Positions 45,925-53,903 of a DNA stretch of 64,000 nt are shown here, piece by piece. The notes under the pieces were generated by a model, which did not search any database, was not told where the DNA came from, and was given only the letters and a program-made list of their open reading frames with translations. This DNA comes from Leisingera daeponensis DSM 23529. Its GTDB lineage: Bacteria > Pseudomonadota > Alphaproteobacteria > Rhodobacterales > Rhodobacteraceae. Position 1 is the first letter of the stretch, and every line of letters starts with the position of its first letter. Where the stretch lies: assembly GCF_000473145.1 (NCBI RefSeq), contig NZ_KI421500.1, positions 3,001,725 to 3,065,724 of the forward strand, read 5' to 3'. Position numbers and translations under genes: made by a program.

Positions 45925-46535
45925 GAGTGGGCAAAGATGTCAATTTCGGGCCAGCCGGCCAGGTCCAGCTTGGCGCGCATGGGAAGGAAATCGAAGCAGG
46001 CCTGAGCCATCTCAGAGCGGCCTTCGCGGGCCAGCCGCTTGTCCAGCGCCTCGCGCAGCTTGTGCAGGTGCAGCACGTCGGAGGCCGCGTAGTCAAGCTG
46101 CGCTTCGGTCAGCTCCTCCGCGCCCCAGTCGCTCATCTGCTGCTGCTTGGAGATGTCGATGCCCAAGAGTTCCTGAGTCAGGTTCTTCAGCCCGTGCCGG
46201 TCTGTATAGGTGCGCACCAGGCGGCTTGCGATCTTGGTGCAATAGACCGGCGCGGCCAGGGCGCCGAAGGCGTGGTACATGGCGGCGATGTCGAACCGGC
46301 CGAAATGGAACAGTTTCAGCACATTGGGGTCTTCCAGCATCCGGCACAGGTTGGGCGCTTCGGTCTGGCCCTTTTCGACCTGCACGATGTGCGCGTTGCC
46401 GTCGCCGCCGGACATCTGAATCACGCAAAGCCGGTCGCGGTGCGGGTTCAGCCCCATGGTCTCGCAGTCGATGGCGACAACGGGACCGAGGTCCAGCCCG
46501 TCGGGCAGGTCGTTTTTGTACAGGTGGTTGGCCAC
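45921..46535 (-). CDS. rnd: ribonuclease D, short form
   Basis: This 204-residue 3'-5' exoribonuclease contains only the DEDD domain: D23 and E25 in A-I-D-C-E-T-M-G-L, then F-H-F-G-R-F-D and Y-A-A-S-D-V as later motifs. The C-terminal HRDC domains of the 375-residue E. coli enzyme are absent, which is usual in this group. The start is the GTG at 46535, with AAGGGAA seven bases upstream; the open frame extends to 46748 only because it runs through tRNA-Leu. The role is tRNA 3'-end trimming, which fits the adjacent tRNA gene. Confidence 0.92.
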   Translation of the reverse strand: MANHLYKNDLPDGLDLGPVVAIDCETMGLNPHRDRLCVIQMSGGDGNAHIVQVEKGQTEAPNLCRMLEDPNVLKLFHFGRFDIAAMYHAFGALAAPVYCTKIASRLVRTYTDRHGLKNLTQELLGIDISKQQQMSDWGAEELTEAQLDYAASDVLHLHKLREALDKRLAREGRSEMAQACFDFLPMRAKLDLAGWPEIDIFAHS

Positions 46536-46698
46536 TGGAATTCCCTTTTGATGATCATCGCGCCGGCAGGGGCTGGAGAGGAGATAGGCGCTTTGGCCTT
46601 CAAACTCAACTGCGCGACGCCAAGCTGGTTTATGCGGGGCATGCATGCAGGGCCCCCGGTCAGCCGGGCGCGGCTTGGATTCAATATGTGCAGGGGAA

Positions 46699-46785
46699 TG
46701 GTGCCCAGGAGAGGACTCGAACCTCCACGTCCATACGGACACTAGCACCTGAAGCTAGCGCGTCTACCAATTCCGCCACCTGGGC
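46699..46785 (-). tRNA. tRNA-Leu (anticodon CAG)
   Basis: On the minus strand this gives an 87-base type II tRNA with a 7-bp acceptor stem (GCCCAGG/CCTGGGC), D-loop GGTAGACGC, anticodon loop TTCAGGT, a long variable arm, the T-loop GGTTCGAGTCC and an encoded CCA. It reads CUG codons, the major Leu codon here. Confidence 0.97.
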
Positions 46786-46960
46786 AGGTGTCGTGGGATG
46801 GGCGTATAAGATGGTTTTCCGGGGGCGTCAAACGGAAATAGCGCGCCGGAAGCGAGGTTTTCCGGGATGTGCAACCGGATCTTCAGAGGCCGCCGATGCC
46901 GCTGGCGGAGTGGCAATTTCGCTTGCCTGCGACACGGACCGGCATTATGAAACCAGCGGC

Positions 46961-46998
46961 GCCGGTGTAGCTCAGCTGGTAGAGCACGTCATATGTAA
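46961..46998 (+). pseudogene. 5' half of a tRNA-Thr gene, truncated
   Basis: The 38 bases from GCCGGTGTAGCTCAGC to the anticodon loop match the start of the intact tRNA-Thr at 47097, with three differences. Identity ends just after the anticodon loop (GTAA) and no T arm or acceptor 3' strand follows. A TTGCCT/TTATGA promoter-like pair lies just upstream. It cannot fold as a complete tRNA. Confidence 0.8.
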
Positions 46999-47096
46999 GT
47001 AGCGGGCCCGCTCGTGAATGACTTGCAAAACCAGTCGCTTAGAGGCGGCGCAGAGTAACTGTTAGGGCCATAGTAGGGCCGCGACGAGAGAGGAAT

Positions 47097-47172
47097 GCCG
47101 CTGTAGCTCAGCTGGTAGAGCACGTCATTCGTAATGATGGGGTCGGGGGTTCGAGTCCCTTCAGCGGCACCA
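47097..47172 (+). tRNA. tRNA-Thr (anticodon CGT)
   Basis: This 76-base tRNA has a 7-bp acceptor stem GCCGCTG/CAGCGGC, a D arm GCTC-AGCTGGTA-GAGC, anticodon loop TTCGTAA, T arm GGGGG-TTCGAGT-CCCTT (imperfect) and an encoded CCA. It reads ACG codons. The 98 bases between it and the truncated copy are unrelated to tRNA. Confidence 0.95.
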
Positions 47173-47551
47173 TTCCTCACCATCACCCAAGAGAATTTAC
47201 TACTCTAATCAACACCTTCGGCATCGCCGCAAGATGACTTTTACGCTTTCGATTTGCCAATCGGCACGGAACGTGACCCCCCTGCAGGCATCCAAAGTTG
47301 CCCCCTGATTGACGTGCGGTTTGGACCTGTCACGTTCTAGTGCCTCCCCAGGTGCTCCTTTAACAGGCCGCTGAATTAGCCAGGCCAGCGGCACGACCAC
47401 AGGCCCGCCCAAGGCCGAGGCGCTTGGAACGGAGCCTGTGCAGAGTAAGGTGGCGGGCTATTGCGGTGAGAGGCGTCTACGGTGATCGCCGCAGACGCCT
47501 GATCAGCCTTGGCGGAAACGGATTTGCCCCACTAAAGGGGCCCGTTTCGAA
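47173..47551. mobile_element. non-coding debris, possibly the end of an IS21-like element
   Basis: No gene is supported. The minus strand reads GGGGGCAACTTTGGATGCC and then GGGGGGTCACGTTCCGTGCCGATT, a pattern of spaced GGGG(T/G)CA blocks like the repeated ends of IS21-family elements, but no transposase is left. A hairpin AGGCGTCT/AGACGCCT sits at 47471-47500, and another (AAACGG...CCGTTT, 47516-47547) lies just past the stop of the VPEID-CTERM gene and may terminate it. The IS21 link is a recollection of pattern, not a search result. Confidence 0.35.
47516..47547 (-). terminator. probable terminator of the VPEID-CTERM gene
   Basis: Stems AAACGG/CCGTTT and GCCCC/GGGGC, separated by a 4-base bulge, close on ACTAAA. 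It lies four bases past the stop at 47552. The T run beyond the stem is short. Confidence 0.55.
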
Positions 47552-47797
47552 TCAGGCGCGGCGGCGGTTGACTTCCCAGGCAAGGATCAGCGCCGCGCCA
47601 ACTGCGGCCAGAGCCAGCAGACCGGCACTCGCATCGATTTCCGGCACGCCATGCGCATTGCCGTTGCCGTTGCCCCCGTTGCCGTTGCCGACCCCATTCC
47701 CGTTGCCATTGCCATTGCCGGGCGCAGCAAACGCGACGGACAGGGTCATGCAGTTGACAATGAAAGCGGCATGAACGGCGGAAATAAGTTTTTTCAT
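47552..47797 (-). CDS. VPEID-CTERM sorting-signal protein, Gly-Asn repeat
   Basis: This 81-residue protein starts at the ATG at 47797. A signal peptide (1-24, A-F-A cleavage) is followed by a 24-residue tract of G-N repeats. The VPEID-CTERM sorting signal follows: V-P-E-I-D, a hydrophobic helix of about 20 residues, and a basic R-R-R tail. Such proteins are substrates of exosortase E, whose gene is at 49485-51086. Almost nothing remains of the mature protein but the G-N tract, which suggests a small surface peptide or a glycosylated repeat (inference). Confidence 0.88.
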   Translation of the reverse strand: MKKLISAVHAAFIVNCMTLSVAFAAPGNGNGNGNGVGNGNGGNGNGNAHGVPEIDASAGLLALAAVGAALILAWEVNRRRA

Positions 47798-47885
47798 CTG
47801 CTTGGCCTCAAAAGATAACTGTTGAACTCCCTCACCCGAAGGCGCTTAACACTTTCTTAACCGCTGCTCAACTTGCAGCACAGCC

Positions 47886-47906
47886 AGGGTGCGGTTTTCG
47901 CACCCT
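47886..47906 (-). terminator. hairpin after the phosphoesterase gene
   Basis: An 8-bp stem AGGGTGCG/CGCACCCT has a GTTTT loop. It lies 31 bases past the stop of the metallophosphoesterase gene on the minus strand. There is no T run outside the loop, so termination strength is doubtful. Confidence 0.5.
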
Positions 47907-47937
47907 TCTGTATCCGGTCTGCACCGGTGACCTTGCG

Positions 47938-48666
47938 TCAGGCAGGTTGCCCCGGAACGCTTAGGAACCGCGGCGCGCTGCCATCCAGGCAGACCGCGGA
48001 CAGGGTTCCGGTGGCATAGGCGCCGGTATCAACGGCAATCCGGCCCCGCTCCGCCGCGGGCTTGCTGACGATGGTATGGCCATGCACGACCCAGACCCCG
48101 TCCCGGCGCGGGGTGCGGAAGAACTCCCGGTGCCCCCACAGCAGCGTGCCGTCCTGCTGCTCGTCTGCGGCTGTGCCGGGGTCTGCCCCGGCGTGGGCCA
48201 CCAGCACAGTGCCGGACAGCAGGGAGGTCTCCAGGCCGGTAATCCAGGCAATCAGATCCTCCCCCATCGCCGCCTGCAGGCGGTCGCGGCAGCCGCGCAG
48301 CTCATCTGCGCTCATCTGCGGGCGGGCGCCGCAGATGCCGAAGGATGCCAGCGTTTGCAGCCCGCCGTTCCTGATCCAGCGGCCGCCGTCGCGGGCGGGG
48401 TTCTGCAGGAAACGCAGCAGCATATCCTCGTGATTGCCCATCAGGCAGGTAAGATCCGGGCGGGCGCTCAGATAGCGCAGCACGCCGGCGCTCTGCTCGC
48501 CCCTGTCGACGTAATCCCCTGCCAGGATGACCTGGTGATCCTGCGGCACCTGGGCCAGCATCTGCTCCAGCAGCGGCAGGCAGCCATGCACGTCGCCGAT
48601 CACGCAGAGCGGCACCTCAGGCGCGGGATCCGCAAAGGCGGCGCTCTTTGCAAACTTGCGGAGCAT
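47938..48666 (-). CDS. metallophosphoesterase, diadenosine tetraphosphatase/Ser-Thr phosphatase type
   Basis: This 242-residue protein has the dinuclear metal phosphoesterase signature: G-D-V-H-G-C, then G-D-Y-V-D-R-G-E-Q-S and G-N-H-E-D-M, and a late H-A-G and H-G-H. The start at 48666 gives the normal length; the ribosome-binding site is weak and the frame is open to 48789. Substrate could be Ap4A or a phosphoprotein. It lies between the exosortase E gene and its substrate on the same strand, but a link is not proven. Confidence 0.85.
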   Translation of the reverse strand: MLRKFAKSAAFADPAPEVPLCVIGDVHGCLPLLEQMLAQVPQDHQVILAGDYVDRGEQSAGVLRYLSARPDLTCLMGNHEDMLLRFLQNPARDGGRWIRNGGLQTLASFGICGARPQMSADELRGCRDRLQAAMGEDLIAWITGLETSLLSGTVLVAHAGADPGTAADEQQDGTLLWGHREFFRTPRRDGVWVVHGHTIVSKPAAERGRIAVDTGAYATGTLSAVCLDGSAPRFLSVPGQPA

Positions 48667-48799
48667 GGATGACAGCACGATAGCCAGATCTCCCGGTAGC
48701 CTGGTTGGCGCAGTGAACCCCGGCGTGCTGCGGCGCGCCGGGGCTTTTGCAATCACTTCCGTGATACCCGCCAGCCCGCACCGGGGCAAGCTGGCCCGC

Positions 48800-49309
48800 T
48801 CAGGCGCTGCGGCAGGATTTCACACCCATGCGGATGATCTCGCTGCCTTTGATCTTGTAGATGCCTGAAATCCGGTTGCGGCCTTCCGCCATGAACCAGA
48901 CCTTCAGCGGCTCCGGGTAGAAGTCCGCCATCACCCGGCTGAAGTAATCGAACTTCTCCTGCGCCAGGCGGCGGCCGCTGCGCGACGGGCCGTGGAAGCC
49001 GAAGGTGGTGTTCGGATCAACGCAGGCCCCCGGCAGGCCCAGGAACATCGTGCAGGTGGAATAGCAGACCCGGCCGCGGATCTCGACCCGGGTGCCGCTG
49101 CGCTTAAGGTTCTTCAGCTCGATCAGCCGGTCGTGCAGGTAACCGCCGCGGTCGCTGCCCACGACATATGTCTGCTGGGCGGCAGCTGCCTGCGGCTGCA
49201 GCACCGCAAGTGCCAGGCATGCGGCAACGGCGGCCTTGGCGGCCTTGCGGAAGACGGAACGGGTGCGCCCCGGCAGGGCAGCAGAAGATGCGAGATTCAG
49301 TGCCAGCAT
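48800..49309 (-). CDS. exported ClpP-like (COG3904-type) protein
   Basis: This 169-residue protein has a long signal peptide (to about residue 45, A-A-A-A-Q). The core has G-R-V-C-Y-S-T-C-T-M-F-L-G at 79-91 and F-G-F-H-G-P-S at 103-109. This matches the serine and histidine of ClpP/crotonase-fold periplasmic proteins, with S84 the candidate nucleophile and H106 the candidate His. Two cysteines at 82 and 86 may form a disulfide with C96. The start has GGAGAT. Function is unknown; processing of exported proteins is possible given the exosortase neighbour. Confidence 0.65.
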   Translation of the reverse strand: MLALNLASSAALPGRTRSVFRKAAKAAVAACLALAVLQPQAAAAQQTYVVGSDRGGYLHDRLIELKNLKRSGTRVEIRGRVCYSTCTMFLGLPGACVDPNTTFGFHGPSRSGRRLAQEKFDYFSRVMADFYPEPLKVWFMAEGRNRISGIYKIKGSEIIRMGVKSCRSA

Positions 49310-49484
49310 GATCAGATCTCCAATGCAAAAAACGGGCGTTGGAGACTGGATAGAAAACCCCTGCGCGCTGGCCGGGGTGGAGATGTGGCAAAAATTAGTA
49401 CATTATCAACACTTTAGCCCGCATGTTAGGCAAATTTTAAGAGTTTTCGCCCCGTCCTGCGGCGTGCCATCCAGCGGGATGAGA

Positions 49485-51086
49485 TCAGATCAGATCGTAA
49501 TTCATGGTGGCGATGGCCACGGCAGCGATGATGGCGTTGGCCAGCATGTGCGCCTGCACGGCGCCGCCGGGGCGGCGGGTCCGCAGGTACAAAATCCCGA
49601 AGGCAACGCCCGCCGCGGCCCCTGCCAGCCAGCGGTCGTGCAGTGCCGCAAACAGCAGGCTGCTGAGCGCCAGCCCGGCCAGGACGCGCCAGGGTGCTGC
49701 AGCGGAAGTGCCGGCGGCGCGTTCCAGCACATAGGCGCGGAAGAACAGCTCTTCGATGACCGGCACCAGCAGCACCGTGCCCAGCAGGCGGCACAGGATC
49801 CAGAACGGATCCGGCGCCTGCGCCGCGCTGGCGGTGGTTTCCGGGGCCAGCAGCAGCCACATAGCCGCCACCCCGCAGCCGGTCAGCCAGTCGGCCGGCC
49901 CGGCGCGCCAGTCGATGGCCCTCAGCGCAGGCCAGAACAGCGCCAGCCCCACCATCATGAACGCCACCCGCAGCGGGTAGCCGTCGGCAGGATTTTCCCA
50001 TAGCAGCGGCGTGATGGTGCCGCTCATCATGAAAAGGATGAACGGAACGATTCTGGCAAACAGCGGATCCGCCCTCAGGGGCAGGCCGGGGCGGCTGCCA
50101 GGCTTTGCTGCCCCGGTGTGGAAAAAGGCCATGTTATGGACGATGGCCAGAACCGCAAAGGCCAGCAGCGAAAACATCAGCCAGCCCGCATAGGAGTGAA
50201 ACCCGTCCACCGCCAGTTTTGGCGAGACATTTGCACCCAGCCAGATCAGCGCTGAAATCCGCAGGATATTCAGGATCCAGCTCAGGCAGACCGCAACCGG
50301 GAACAGCACCGCCCAGTAGGGCCTCATGCGCAGTGTCCGGCGCGCCAGCAGCGCATAGAGCGCCATGAACACTGCCACCAGGGCCACGCCTTCGGCACCG
50401 GAACAGCCCGAGGCAATGCGGACAGAAAAGCCGTTGAGGCCGATGATGCGCTCCCCCGGCAGGGTGAACAGCTCGGTGCCCGTCAAGGCAAACACGCCGC
50501 TTACGGCCTGAAACGTCAGCCGGGTCAAGGCGCGGTTCTCGCCCCACAGCCACCCGGTCGCCTCAACGACAAGCGGGAGAAGGAAAAATCCGGCCGCCAC
50601 CAGCGGCAGAAAGGCGCCGTTGCCCAGCAACCACTGTTTCCACGCGCGCAGCGGCAACAGCCAGAGCGCAGCGCCCAGGAGCGCAAACGCCCCGCCGGCA
50701 AGAAACAGCGGCGCCGCCTGGCTGAACTGCGCCTCAAGCTGGGCTAGCGGAAGCCGCCAGAGCGGCACCAGCACCAGCACCAGCCCCAGCAGATGCAGCC
50801 CGGCCGGAACCAGGCGGCGGGACGGTGCCGCGGCCGCCAGATGGGCATAGCTGTGCCAAAGACGGGGGCGGGCCGCCGTCATCAAGACAACGGCAGCACA
50901 CATGAAGAAAACGCTCAGAGGAAGCGTCCGCAGGCCCCGGCAGAGAGTATATGCGGACACGTTTCCGCAGAAGAACTGGTCAGCATCATAGGTCAGCAGC
51001 CGAATGGCCGCGGCCTCGGCCACTGCCGCCAGCAGAAAAACGGCCAAACGCATGGATGCAGGCCTCAAGATCAGTTCCTGCCTCAT
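49485..51086 (-). CDS. xrtE: exosortase E/CPBP intramembrane protease (VPEID-CTERM system)
   Basis: This is a 533-residue multi-spanning membrane protein. Residues about 1-325 form an exosortase with catalytic Cys228 (A-S-G-C-S-G-A-E-G), Arg276 (L-N-I-L-R-I-S) and His297 (F-H-S-Y-A-G). Residues about 340-533 are a CPBP (Abi/CAAX-type) metalloprotease with E445/E446 and R450 (E-E-L-F-F-R), H483 and H513. This architecture defines XrtE, which cuts the VPEID-CTERM signal in the inner membrane. The ATG at 51086 is set by GGGGAG. The G-N repeat protein at 47552 is its evident substrate. Confidence 0.93.
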   Translation of the reverse strand: MRQELILRPASMRLAVFLLAAVAEAAAIRLLTYDADQFFCGNVSAYTLCRGLRTLPLSVFFMCAAVVLMTAARPRLWHSYAHLAAAAPSRRLVPAGLHLLGLVLVLVPLWRLPLAQLEAQFSQAAPLFLAGGAFALLGAALWLLPLRAWKQWLLGNGAFLPLVAAGFFLLPLVVEATGWLWGENRALTRLTFQAVSGVFALTGTELFTLPGERIIGLNGFSVRIASGCSGAEGVALVAVFMALYALLARRTLRMRPYWAVLFPVAVCLSWILNILRISALIWLGANVSPKLAVDGFHSYAGWLMFSLLAFAVLAIVHNMAFFHTGAAKPGSRPGLPLRADPLFARIVPFILFMMSGTITPLLWENPADGYPLRVAFMMVGLALFWPALRAIDWRAGPADWLTGCGVAAMWLLLAPETTASAAQAPDPFWILCRLLGTVLLVPVIEELFFRAYVLERAAGTSAAAPWRVLAGLALSSLLFAALHDRWLAGAAAGVAFGILYLRTRRPGGAVQAHMLANAIIAAVAIATMNYDLI

Positions 51087-51229
51087 GATCACTCCCCGGA
51101 CGTGCGGTTTGGCAACAAGGTGGCGCAGCCCCTGCGCTGCGCAGTCACAACCGCTCCTTCATAATCCAGGCAGCCTCAGGTTCAAGAGGCTCGCCTTGGC
51201 CCAAGACAGCCCTGGCTGCGCCGTTTGGC

Positions 51230-52261
51230 TTACTGGCTGTCCGGGGCCTCCGGGTAATACGCCCGGTACCACTCAACAAACTGCGCCACGCCCTCTGCCA
51301 CGCCGGTTTGGGGCGTGTAGCCCGTAAGACGCCGCAAGAGCGAGGCATCGGCCCATGTGGCGGGCACATCGCCCGCCTGCATCGGCATCAGGTTGCGCTC
51401 CGCGGTGCGGTCGGTGGCGGTCTCGACCGCGGCGATAAAATCATTCAGCTGCACCGGCTCGGAGTTGCCGATGTTGATTACACGGTGCGGCGCAACCGGC
51501 GACAGGCTGTCGCCCTCCGGCACCGCCTCGTCCGCCGGGCGTTCGGGCACCGCGTCCATCAGCAGCCGGACGGCCTCCACCAGATCGGTGATATAAGTGA
51601 AGTCGCGCTGCATGCCGCCGTAATTGTAGACGTCGATCGGCTGCCCCGCGAGGATCGCCTTGGTGAATTTGAACAGCGCCATATCAGGCCGCCCCCACGG
51701 GCCGTAGACCGTAAAGAAGCGGAACATGGTGACTGGCAGATCAAACAGATGCGCATAGGAATGCGCCATGTTCTCGGTCGCCTTTTTGGAAGCCGCATAA
51801 AAGGACATCTGGTGATCGGCTTTCTGAGTCTCCTTGTAGGGCATCTCGGTATTGGCGCCGAACGCCGAGGAGGTGGAGGCCAGCAGCATGTGCCGGGGCG
51901 GATGGGCGCGGGCGGCCTCCAGGATCTCGAAGGTGCCGGTGATGTTGCTTTCCAGATAGGAGCGGGGGTTCTCGATCGAATAGCGCACCCCGGCCTGCGC
52001 CGCGAGATGCACCACATAGTCCGGCTTGTGCTCCTCAAAGGCGCTCAGGACGACGCCGGGGTCCTCGATGCTGCGGTTGATGACGCTGAAATCCGGGTGC
52101 TGCTCCAGCATCGCCTGACGGTCCCGTTTCAGCTGCACGCTGTAGTAATCCGACAGGTTGTCGATACCAACGACGCGGAACCCGTCGTCCAGCAGGCGCC
52201 GGCACAGGTGGTAGCCGATGAAGCCGGAGGACCCGGTGACGAGAACGGTTTGCTGAGTCAT
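51230..52261 (-). CDS. UDP-glucuronate 4-epimerase-like NAD-dependent epimerase
   Basis: This 343-residue SDR epimerase has the NAD loop T-G-S-S-G-F-I-G-Y-H at 9-18, the catalytic Y-x-x-x-K in Y-A-A-S-K, an A-S-T-S-S-A-F-G site, and R-D-F-T-Y-I-T-D-L-V-E-A-V typical of the GAE/LspL-type UDP-glucuronate epimerases. It would supply UDP-galacturonate for the nearby exopolysaccharide. GGAGC lies upstream of the ATG at 52261. Confidence 0.88.
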   Translation of the reverse strand: MTQQTVLVTGSSGFIGYHLCRRLLDDGFRVVGIDNLSDYYSVQLKRDRQAMLEQHPDFSVINRSIEDPGVVLSAFEEHKPDYVVHLAAQAGVRYSIENPRSYLESNITGTFEILEAARAHPPRHMLLASTSSAFGANTEMPYKETQKADHQMSFYAASKKATENMAHSYAHLFDLPVTMFRFFTVYGPWGRPDMALFKFTKAILAGQPIDVYNYGGMQRDFTYITDLVEAVRLLMDAVPERPADEAVPEGDSLSPVAPHRVINIGNSEPVQLNDFIAAVETATDRTAERNLMPMQAGDVPATWADASLLRRLTGYTPQTGVAEGVAQFVEWYRAYYPEAPDSQ

Positions 52262-52477
52262 CAGTCTGCTCCAGGGGCCTGTCTGAACCGCCGGGATCCG
52301 GAACCCGGCCGCAGGGTTTTGTTTTGCAAGGCGCCGGACCGCCCGCCGGGCATTATGGCAAACCGGGCTGGGGCATACCATCCCCGGCAGCGCAATCCGG
52401 CCCTGCCAGCGGGTGCGGCATAAGCAAACAGCCCCCCCGGACGGCCGCAGGCAGAGAAACGGGGGACGCGGGCCGAG

Positions 52478-52815
52478 GTGGTCCCCGAAAATCGGACAGC
52501 CTGCTAAGCTTGCCGCCAACGATGACGAGGAAGAACAGCGTAGCTGGCAAACGGAAGAACTACAGCGCCGGGTTGAAGGCGAAGGTGGCGAGAGGTGATC
52601 GGACGGCTATGGCGGTCCCTGAAGTGCGAGTGCGTCTACCTCCAGGCGTTTGAAGCCGGGTCGTCGGCCTGGGTTGGCGTCGGCAAATGGATCTACTTCA
52701 GCAACACCGAGAGGCCCCATTCGGCGCTAGGCGGCAGAACACAGGTAGAGGCCCATCAAGGGCCTGACCTACGGGCGGCGGCATGATCGACAGGCAAGCT
52801 TTGCAGCGCCGTAAT
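52478..52815 (+). mobile_element. internally deleted IS3-family insertion sequence
   Basis: A short orfA start (from ATG 52522: K-R-K-N-Y-S-A-G-L-K-A-K-V-A) runs directly into the C-terminus of an orfB transposase (from about 52595: R-L-W-R-S-L-K-C-E, then S-N-T-E-R-P-H-S-A-L-G-G-R-T, ending at 52786). All the DDE core between them is missing. Left-end sequence GGTCCCCGAAAATCGGACAG at about 52480-52500 resembles IS3-type termini; the right end near 52810 is poorly preserved. It cannot encode an active transposase. Confidence 0.8.
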
Positions 52816-53080
52816 ACTGTTCGGGGAATGGGGGGCTCCCCAGAATGCCTGCCTGGCGGAGAAAACGTCGCCGGGGCTGCCTCCTGCAGGCATCATCTTT
52901 CCTTCAGGCTCTGACAGCCGAAAGAGCTGAATCGGGCCCCAGGCCACCTTGTCCGGAAACCATCATCCCGGCAGAATCAAAGCCCATCATCCACTCAGAA
53001 TTGAATTGGACCAGCCAAGTCTTGCGCTCAGGACACGCTCGGGACAGAAAGGTTAACCAAGTTTCAAAAGTATAGAAAAT

Positions 53081-53112
53081 ACTACTTAAGTTTGTTGCAA
53101 CTTGAGTGTAGT
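53081..53112. promoter_or_regulatory. operator-like dyad upstream of exoY
   Basis: A perfect GTTGCAAC (53094-53101) is flanked by imperfect arms ACTACTTAAG and CTTGAGTGTAGT. It lies in the low-GC stretch about 70-100 bases ahead of exoY and so is a candidate repressor or activator site for exopolysaccharide genes. Confidence 0.4.
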
Positions 53113-53120
53113 GAGCCCTT

Positions 53121-53147
53121 ACCTATCCCGTTTGGCGGGTAGGTTTT
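53121..53147 (+). promoter_or_regulatory. hairpin with T run in the exoY leader (possible attenuator)
   Basis: ACCTATCC pairs with GGGTAGGT (one T-G pair) and is followed by TTTT. It lies 38 bases before the exoY ATG, so it could act as an attenuator if the promoter is near 53095; promoter position is not established. Confidence 0.4.
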
Positions 53148-53181
53148 GGTTAATACGTTTTGAATTTCGGAGTGTTAGACG

Positions 53182-53868
53182 ATGCAACATTTTGCACTGA
53201 CCGCGTACTCCATTGATGAATCTGTTGAATATCAGCTGCTTGGCCAATCACGGCTTGGCGGCTACTCCAGATTCGGTAAGCGGATTTTTGATATACTTTT
53301 TGCCCTTCTGCTGCTGCCCGTCCTGGTGCCTGTCATCCTTATTCTGTGGGGTGTCGTGCGTTTGGATGGCGGACCGGGGTTTTTCGGGCATACCCGTGTG
53401 GGCCAGAACGGCAAGCCGTTCAAATGCTGGAAGGTCCGCAGCATGGTGGTCGATGCCGAATCACGGCTGCAGGCCCATCTGGACAGCAACCCCGAGGCTG
53501 CTGCGGAATGGGAGCGTGACCACAAGCTGACCAACGACCCGCGCATCAACCGGCTTGGCCGGATCCTGCGCAAGACAAGCTTGGATGAACTGCCGCAGAT
53601 CTGGAACGTGCTGAGGGGCGAGATGAGCTTTGTCGGCCCGCGCCCCATCGTCACCAAGGAACTGCCGAAATACGGCAGCAGCGTGTCCGCATATCTGGCC
53701 CAAAAGCCTGGAATCACCGGACTTTGGCAGATCTCCGGCCGCAATGACATCAGCTATGATGAGCGGGTGGCACTGGACGTGGCCTATCTGTCCTGCCGCG
53801 GTTTCTTCAAGGATCTGAAGATCATCCTCCGCACAGGTGCAGCAGTGCTGGGCAGAACCGGCCGCTGA
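53182..53868 (+). CDS. exoY: undecaprenyl-phosphate sugar phosphotransferase, ExoY type
   Basis: This 228-residue priming enzyme transfers a hexose-1-phosphate to undecaprenyl phosphate in the inner membrane, starting exopolysaccharide repeat-unit synthesis. One membrane segment spans about 36-58 (F-D-I-L-F-A-L-L-L-L-P-V-L-V-P). The bacterial sugar transferase domain has K-R-x-F-D, F-K-x-W-K-V-R-S-M, the D-E-L-P-Q-I-W-N-V-L-R-G-E-M-S-F-V-G-P-R-P motif and the P-G-I-T-G-L-W-Q motif. It is first gene of the exopolysaccharide block. Confidence 0.94.
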   Translation: MQHFALTAYSIDESVEYQLLGQSRLGGYSRFGKRIFDILFALLLLPVLVPVILILWGVVRLDGGPGFFGHTRVGQNGKPFKCWKVRSMVVDAESRLQAHLDSNPEAAAEWERDHKLTNDPRINRLGRILRKTSLDELPQIWNVLRGEMSFVGPRPIVTKELPKYGSSVSAYLAQKPGITGLWQISGRNDISYDERVALDVAYLSCRGFFKDLKIILRTGAAVLGRTGR

Positions 53869-53903
53869 GGCCGGTGCCGGTCCGCAGGACTTTCTTCTCA
53901 AAG

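Larger units (their letters stand above)
52262..53181. other. 920-base intergenic region with IS3 remnant and exoY leader
   Basis: Positions 52262-52477 hold only the promoter of the epimerase gene, with no gene found. An internally deleted IS3 remnant covers about 52478-52815. Positions 52816-53040 show no gene. From 53041 the GC content falls and a dyad and a terminator-like hairpin precede exoY. Confidence 0.65.

Noticed and set aside
46989..47186. Small minus-strand frame reading G-T-R-T-P-D-P
   Set aside because: This is the familiar false translation across a tRNA gene (tRNA-Thr).
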